A DNA stretch of 64,000 nt from Paraphysomonas bandaiensis (lineage: Eukaryota; Chrysophyceae), in the NCBI GenBank assembly GCA_965644295.1, contig CBFFRP010000577.1:124001-188000 (forward strand), given 5' to 3'. Numbering within the stretch: position 1 is the first letter of the stretch; each line of letters starts with the position of its first letter. This document shows, piece by piece, positions 57,152 through 64,000 of the stretch. The notes under the pieces were generated by a model. That model worked only from the letters and a program-made list of their open reading frames with translations. It made no database searches and was not told the DNA's origin. The position numbers and the translations under genes were made by a program.

Positions 57152-60100
57152 ATGCTGTCAGGAAACAAGTTTTCTTCTCTGGATGTTCTGAATGAGGGGT
57201 TCAAGCCTCTCAAGAGGGTATGTTATGTGTGGCTTTGTACTGCGTGATCGCCGCATAATGTCAGACTGCTAGTTTTTATCGTTTATTTGTGCATATGTTT
57301 ACTTCGTTGTGCTTGTAATATAATTTACTAGATGCCAACTGAACCAACCACTCTGACATCTAGTCGACCCATGTCCCATGGCCATAGAGCATCTTTCAAT
57401 GCCCACACAGGAGAAAAGGAGCACATTCAATTCCTATGGGAGAACTCAGCTTGGGGTCGCATGGAGCGCAGTAAGGGAAAAGTTTTGGACAAGGCGAATA
57501 CCTTCGTCGGCCCCTCTCCTAAAGTTGACAGTGACAAGGGAGCAATTGCTGTGGTAGATCCCTTCAGCACAGGGGCACATCTTGCGGCACAGGTCGCAGC
57601 TGCTGGATATAGAGTTGTGAAGATCCTGTCTATTTGGGATTCCCCTGTGGCAGCGCTAGTTGAGGAAGGCCTGGTGGTGGAATATTGCGCAACTCTTCAA
57701 TTTAATGATCTCAACCCCAATCATGAAGCGGCTCTGTCAGAGGTGTAGCGTAGATCCATGCATCTAGTTGTGGTATGACGATATATGTCTTTTGATAGAT
57801 GATGGACAGTATCAAGGCTCTACCTTTTGAGGTGCTGGCAGTCATCCCTGGGGCAGAAACAGGAGTGGAACTCGCAGACCAACTCTCTCATCGGCTTGGA
57901 GTACGGTCCAACGGTGAGGAGGGGTCGATGGCCAGAAGGAATAAGTATCTCATGGGTGAAAAGGTGTGAGTGTAGTAAATTATAAGCGCCTGTCGTTACA
58001 CTTGCGGTAGGTAAGGGAAGCCGGAGTGCGGGCTGTTAAGCAGCGCCTCTGTCGCAGCTTGGACGAGGTGCGCTCTTTCCTGCAGACTCTTTTGCCCGAG
58101 GGTTCCACGGACCTGTATGCGGAGGGGACTTGTCTCAAGTGTGTAGTTAAACCAGTTCAGAGTGCAGGTAGCGACGATGTGTTCCTCTGCAATACTGCGG
58201 AAGAAGCAGAAGTTGCCTTCACTCGCATTTCTGGAAAGAGGAATGGCCTAGGCCTCATCAATGACGGTGCTTTGGTCCAGGAGTTCCTCTCAGGCAAGGA
58301 ATATGTCATAGACAAGGTATCTATGGACGGAGTACACAAGCTAGTGGCTATTTGGCAGTACGACAAACGAGTTTGTAATGGCCACAACTTTGTCTATTTC
58401 GGGATGAAGCTTGTGTCCTCTGACAGTCCTATGGCCCAGGCTATGGTGGCGTATTCTAGCGAGGTGCTGGACGCACTTGGAATTGTTCATGGCCCTTCTC
58501 ACATGGAGGTGATGTGGTGTGGAGATCATGCGAAGGGCTACCCATGTCTAGTTGAAGTTGGAAGCCGATGTCATGGCGGAGAAGGTACCTGGATCCCAGT
58601 AGCTCAGGAGTGCGTTGGATTTACTCAAGTGTCACTCACTGTGGATGTTTACACCACCGGGGAGAAGTTTAAACAGATCAAGGATGGAAATCGGTACCCC
58701 TTGACCAAGGCAGGTCGGGATGTAGACATGGTATCTCGACATTCTGGTATCGTGAGAGGCTTTCCAGGAGAAGCTCTAATTCGCTCTCTGCCATCATTTA
58801 GAAATATGCATTGGGAGTGCAAAGTCGGCGATTTCATCAGCAAGACTGTGGACTGCTTCACCCGTCCGGGCTGCGTGCAGCTTGTGAACGAATCAGAGGA
58901 GCAAGCAGATAGAGACCTCGAGGCCATACACGACTGGGAAGAGCTTCGGATGATAGACTATTCGTTGATTTGTCCCAACCCTCCTACAGTGGGGGCTGTT
59001 GTTATCGTAGATCCATTTTCTACGGGGGCTAACCTTGCAGCGATGGCTGCATCAATGGGCTATCGCATTATCCTCGTCTTTTCTGAGATCGACTCACCAG
59101 TGGCTGCTTTGGTGGCGGAAGGCACAAACTTGAAACCCATGCTGTTGGTACAGCACAACAGTAAGGATAGGGATCAAGATAGGGCAATCAAAGAAACCCT
59201 TGCTGCCATAGATTCCCAGGAAGGGGCAATCGGCGGCAAGAGCCCTGTATTGGCAATTCTCCCTGGGGCCGAAACTGGAGTTGAGTTGGCTGAAAAATTG
59301 GCCACAAGGTACGGTATATGTGTTCATGTATATGTTGAATATTCATCAACCTATATATATAGATATGGTACTCGCGGTAACGGCGAGATGTACACCCATC
59401 TCAGACGAAGCAAGTTCTCAATGCAAAATGCTGTAAGAGATGCTGGGTTAAGGGCCGTGACACAAGCATTGTGTAGGTCTGAAGAAGATGTGAGGCTGTT
59501 TTGGGCGTCGCTTGTGGCTGCTGCTGGTGGTGGTGAAGCGAAATGTGTGGTGAAGCCGAATGAGAGTGCTGGGACGGATAGCGTATATCTCTGCCAGTCA
59601 CTGGTGGAGACCCTAACTGCCTTTAATTCTATTCACGGACAGTTCAATGGTCTTGGACAGATTAACGATGGGGCACTTTGTCAGGTATTGAAAGTTCAGT
59701 ATAGATACAACAGACTGCGTATTGATCTTATCAGTGACTTCTTGTCGCCCGTCATACCTTATTACCATACCGGTAATTCAATGTGTAATCCTCTTACGGG
59801 CATATTTGCAGGAGTATCTTTTGGGAACGGAATTTGTCATTGATGGTGTTTCTAGGGATGGGGTGTACAAGGTGAGTCTTGCCAATTGTATGCCATAGTC
59901 ACATCTATGTATATTTATATATTGAAATCTCTGTCCACAGTGGATTGTGACAATGACGTAATAATAGGTGACCGCCGTGTGGGAGTACGACAAACGCAGC
60001 GCGAATGGAGCAAATTTCGTGTACTTTGGTATGCGATTAAGATCTGCATGTGGAGAGCGAGAGCGTGCATTAGTTGCTTACGCTGAACAGGTTATTCAGG

Positions 60101-60631
60101 CGCTACATATTGTTCAAGGGGCATCACATATGGAGGTCATCATGACATCCACTGGCCCTTGCCTGGTTGAAGTCGGCAGTAGATGTCATGGTGGAGAGGT
60201 AGCTGCAATTATTATGCCATACGTTTCTCTAAAGTATACCAAAACAGGCTTCATGGGCGGTTGTTGCTGAGGAGTGTGTGGGATATACTCAAATTGAAGC
60301 CACCTTGAACTGCTACTTGCGTCCCGACAGATTCGACGCCCTTCCCCCTGCTCCAGAGACTTTGTTAAAGCAAGGGGCAGAGGTGTTCATGGTTTCTCGG
60401 CAGAGAGGTATTCTCACCGCCACGCCGGGACTTGCTGAGATTCGCTCAATGGCCTCCTTCAGAAGGCTCGGTATGCTTACCCAGGTGGGATCACCTATGG
60501 TCCCAACGGTTGACTGCTTTACACGACCTGGATCTGTTGAACTCGTGAACGCCCTTCCTGCTGATCTAGAGGCTGACTGTGCAAGAATTCGTCAGATGGA
60601 GCTCTCGGAAGAGCTATTTGTGGTAAAGTAA
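57152..60631 (+). CDS. tandem double ATP-grasp ligase, 8 exons, subtelomeric
   Basis: Exons are 57152-57217, 57332-57742, 57799-57963, 58011-59308, 59363-59684, 59812-59871, 59968-60198 and 60248-60631, giving 978 aa with all phases kept. The protein is two homologous units about 450 residues apart. Each has VDPFSTGA(H/N)LAA near its start (about residues 94 and 543), an AILPGAETGVELA-type helix, a CVVKP..SAG(S/T)D nucleotide-binding strand (about 255 and 707), E(Y/F)VID, and the metal-binding CLVEVGSRCHGGE (about 393 and 839). These resemble ATP-grasp enzymes of the L-amino-acid ligase/carnosine synthase kind, which join a carboxylate to an amine via acyl phosphate. Substrates are unknown. 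The 54-nt intron 59309-59362 has no stop in frame, so unspliced reading adds 18 false residues. The stop is about 220 bp from the telomere. Confidence 0.88.
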
Positions 60632-60847
60632 AAAAAAGCTACTTATAGTAAAATAAAAGACTCCATCACAGTGCGTAGGTGTCTACGTACACACAGCGTA
60701 AGTAGCTCTGTACTCTCATAATAATGAGAACATGTTAATTAACTGTAAGGGTTAGGGTTAGGTAGTGTAACAATCTCGGGTATAGTGGAAATGGTGGATT
60801 TTAAGGTTGTTGTGATATGAGGGCCAAGGTGAAGTAGTATAAGCAGT
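60632..60847. other. subtelomeric junction
   Basis: About 215 bp between the last gene and the telomere. It holds a short interstitial telomere-like stretch (gggttagggttaggt at about 60749) and otherwise unique sequence. The short distance leaves little room for a classical subtelomeric repeat block. Confidence 0.7.
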
Positions 60848-63800
60848 AGGGTTAGGGTTAGGGTTAGGGTTATACGATTAGGGTTAGGGTTAGGGTTAGG
60901 GTTAGGGTTAGAGTTAGGGTTAGGGTTAGGGTTAGGGTTAGGGTTAGGGTTAGGGTTAGGGTTAGGGTTAGGGTTAGGGTTAGGGTTAGGGTTAGGGTTA
61001 GGGTTAGGGTTAGGGTTAGGGTTAGGGTTAGGGTTAGGGTTAGGGTTAGGGTTAGGGTTAGGGTTAGGGTTAGGGTTAGGGTTAGGGTTAGGGTTAGGGT
61101 TAGGGTTAGGGTTAGGGTTAGGGTTAGGGTTAGGGTTAGGGTTAGGGTTAGGGTTAGGGTTAGGGTTAGGGTTAGGGTTAGGGTTAGGGTTAGGGTTAGG
61201 GTTAGGGTTAGGGTTAGGGTTAGGGTTAGGGTTAGGGTTAGGGTTAGGGTTAGGGTTAGGGTTAGGGTTAGGGTTAGGGTTAGGGTTAGGGTTAGGGTTA
61301 GGGTTAGGGTTAGGGTTAGGGTTAGGGTTAGGGTTAGGGTTAGGGTTAGGGTTAGGGTTAGGGTTAGGGTTAGGGTTAGGGTTAGGGTTAGGGTTAGGGT
61401 TAGGGTTAGGGTTAGGGTTAGGGTTAGGGTTAGGGTTAGGGTTAGGGTTAGGGTTAGGGTTAGGGTTAGGGTTAGGGTTAGGGTTAGGGTTAGGGTTAGG
61501 GTTAGGGTTAGGGTTAGGGTTAGGGTTAGGGTTAGGGTTAGGGTTAGGGTTAGGGTTAGGGTTAGGGTTAGGGTTAGGGTTAGGGTTAGGGTTAGGGTTA
61601 GGGTTAGGGTTAGGGTTAGGGTTAGGGTTAGGGTTAGGGTTAGGGTTAGGGTTAGGGTTAGGGTTAGGGTTAGGGTTAGGGTTAGGGTTAGGGTTAGGGT
61701 TAGGGTTAGGGTTAGGGTTAGGGTTAGGGTTAGGGTTAGGGTTAGGGTTAGGGTTAGGGTTAGGGTTAGGGTTAGGGTTAGGGTTAGGGTTAGGGTTAGG
61801 GTTAGGGTTAGGGTTAGGGTTAGGGTTAGGGTTAGGGTTAGGGTTAGGGTTAGGGTTAGGGTTAGGGTTAGGGTTAGGGTTAGGGTTAGGGTTAGGGTTA
61901 GGGTTAGGGTTAGGGTTAGGGTTAGGGTTAGGGTTAGGGTTAGGGTTAGGGTTAGGGTTAGGGTTAGGGTTAGGGTTAGGGTTAGGGTTAGGGTTAGGGT
62001 TAGGGTTAGGGTTAGGGTTAGGGTTAGGGTTAGGGTTAGGGTTAGGGTTAGGGTTAGGGTTAGGGTTAGGGTTAGGGTTAGGGTTAGGGTTAGGGTTAGG
62101 GTTAGGGTTAGGGTTAGGGTTAGGGTTAGGGTTAGGGTTAGGGTTAGGGTTAGGGTTAGGGTTAGGGTTAGGGTTAGGGTTAGGGTTAGGGTTAGGGTTA
62201 GGGTTAGGGTTAGGGTTAGGGTTAGGGTTAGGGTTAGGGTTAGGGTTAGGGTTAGGGTTAGGGTTAGGGTTAGGGTTAGGGTTAGGGTTAGGGTTAGGGT
62301 TAGGGTTAGGGTTAGGGTTAGGGTTAGGGTTAGGGTTAGGGTTAGGGTTAGGGTTAGGGTTAGGGTTAGGGTTAGGGTTAGGGTTAGGGTTAGGGTTAGG
62401 GTTAGGGTTAGGGTTAGGGTTAGGGTTAGGGTTAGGGTTAGGGTTAGGGTTAGGGTTAGGGTTAGGGTTAGGGTTAGGGTTAGGGTTAGGGTTAGGGTTA
62501 GGGTTAGGGTTAGGGTTAGGGTTAGGGTTAGGGTTAGGGTTAGGGTTAGGGTTAGGGTTAGGGTTAGGGTTAGGGTTAGGGTTAGGGTTAGGGTTAGGGT
62601 TAGGGTTAGGGTTAGGGTTAGGGTTAGGGTTAGGGTTAGGGTTAGGGTTAGGGTTAGGGTTAGGGTTAGGGTTAGGGTTAGGGTTAGGGTTAGGGTTAGG
62701 GTTAGGGTTAGGGTTAGGGTTAGGGTTAGGGTTAGGGTTAGGGTTAGGGTTAGGGTTAGGGTTAGGGTTAGGGTTAGGGTTAGGGTTAGGGTTAGGGTTA
62801 GGGTTAGGGTTAGGGTTAGGGTTAGGGTTAGGGTTAGGGTTAGGGTTAGGGTTAGGGTTAGGGTTAGGGTTAGGGTTAGGGTTAGGGTTAGGGTTAGGGT
62901 TAGGGTTAGGGTTAGGGTTAGGGTTAGGGTTAGGGTTAGGGTTAGGGTTAGGGTTAGGGTTAGGGTTAGGGTTAGGGTTAGGGTTAGGGTTAGGGTTAGG
63001 GTTAGGGTTAGGGTTAGGGTTAGGGTTAGGGTTAGGGTTAGGGTTAGGGTTAGGGTTAGGGTTAGGGTTAGGGTTAGGGTTAGGGTTAGGGTTAGGGTTA
63101 GGGTTAGGGTTAGGGTTAGGGTTAGGGTTAGGGTTAGGGTTAGGGTTAGGGTTAGGGTTAGGGTTAGGGTTAGGGTTAGGGTTAGGGTTAGGGTTAGGGT
63201 TAGGGTTAGGGTTAGGGTTAGGGTTAGGGTTAGGGTTAGGGTTAGGGTTAGGGTTAGGGTTAGGGTTAGGGTTAGGGTTAGGGTTAGGGTTAGGGTTAGG
63301 GTTAGGGTTAGGGTTAGGGTTAGGGTTAGGGTTAGGGTTAGGGTTAGGGTTAGGGTTAGGGTTAGGGTTAGGGTTAGGGTTAGGGTTAGGGTTAGGGTTA
63401 GGGTTAGGGTTAGGGTTAGGGTTAGGGTTAGGGTTAGGGTTAGGGTTAGGGTTAGGGTTAGGGTTAGGGTTAGGGTTAGGGTTAGGGTTAGGGTTAGGGT
63501 TAGGGTTAGGGTTAGGGTTAGGGTTAGGGTTAGGGTTAGGGTTAGGGTTAGGGTTAGGGTTAGGGTTAGGGTTAGGGTTAGGGTTAGGGTTAGGGTTAGG
63601 GTTAGGGTTAGGGTTAGGGTTAGGGTTAGGGTTAGGGTTAGGGTTAGGGTTAGGGTTAGGGTTAGGGTTAGGGTTAGGGTTAGGGTTAGGGTTAGGGTTA
63701 GGGTTAGGGTTAGGGTTAGGGTTAGGGTTAGGGTTAGGGTTAGGGTTAGGGTTAGGGTTAGGGTTAGGGTTAGGGTTAGGGTTAGGGTTAGGGTTAGGGT

Positions 63801-64000
63801 TAGGGTTAGGGTTAGGGTTAGGGTTAGGGTTAGGGTTAGGGTTAGGGTTAGGGTTAGGGTTAGGGTTAGGGTTAGGGTTAGGGTTAGGGTTAGGGTTAGG
63901 GTTAGGGTTAGGGTTAGGGTTAGGGTTAGGGTTAGGGTTAGGGTTAGGGTTAGGGTTAGGGTTAGGGTTAGGGTTAGGGTTAGGGTTAGGGTTAGGGTTA
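60848..64000 (+). repeat. telomere, (TTAGGG)n, at least 3.15 kb
   Basis: Continuous TTAGGG repeats to the window end. Only the proximal ~70 bp contain variants (ggttatacgattaggg at about 60866 and gttagagttaggg at about 60907); the rest is uniform as far as I can read. The G-rich strand runs 5'->3' toward the window end, as at a real chromosome terminus. TTAGGG is shared by animals, fungi, many stramenopiles and others, so it does not fix the taxon. Confidence 0.98.

Overview
This is the right-hand end of a eukaryotic nuclear chromosome. The last 3.15 kb (60848-64000) is an almost perfect TTAGGG telomere array with the G-rich strand on +, which is the orientation expected at a right-hand end. 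The genes are intron-rich. Their introns are short (about 44-330 nt, most 45-125) with GT-AG borders, plus two likely GC-AG introns. The conserved proteins are eukaryotic, including two 26S proteasome subunits, LSM5, TFIIIC and a mitochondrial acyl-CoA dehydrogenase. A giant secreted protein made of PTSx tetrapeptides, an FeSOD with an N-terminal presequence, a plant-like Rpt2 and a Crypton recombinase together suggest a stramenopile alga or a related microbial eukaryote. That placement is inference; no rRNA or organellar marker is present to fix it.

Layout. 393-1623 (-): iron superoxide dismutase, five exons. 2097-7699 (+): the large B-block-binding subunit of TFIIIC, nine exons. 7.7-11.2 kb: repeat fragments, then a 0.83 kb minisatellite of 21- and 18-bp units beside a 32-codon membrane ORF. 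11677-12902 (+): Rpn8/PSMD7. 13.4-14.0 kb: a composite SINE-like repeat. 14288-15438 (-): an unrecognised gene. 16124-27562 (+): an 11.4 kb single-exon gene for a secreted PTS-repeat protein with a 216-bp higher-order repeat. 28.3-29.0 kb: two more SINE-like copies. 30587-32716 (+): intact Crypton-type tyrosine recombinase. 33959-36033 (-): MscS channel. 36729-39100 (+): FHA-like protein. 40825-41660 (-): Ca2+-ATPase pseudogene. 42096-42413 (+): LSM5. 42.6-46.2 kb: fragments of two related LINEs in convergent orientation. 46524-48353 (-): isobutyryl-CoA dehydrogenase, ten exons. 48749-50510 (+): glycosyltransferase. 51295-51986: non-autonomous hAT element with a perfect 8-bp target duplication. 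54224-55988 (-): Rpt2/PSMC1, nine exons. 57152-60631 (+): a protein made of two tandem ATP-grasp units, ending about 220 bp before the telomere.

The housekeeping genes are unrelated in pathway except that Rpn8 (lid) and Rpt2 (base) belong to the same 19S particle. Two of the divergent gene pairs (MscS/FHA and Rpt2/ATP-grasp) have a long (TATG)n array in their shared promoter interval. The dispersed short repeats share their last ~180 bp with the 3' tails of the two LINE copies, which suggests a LINE with SINE partners. I reconstructed the exon structures by hand from splice sites, reading-phase continuity and family similarity. No alignment or RNA evidence was available.
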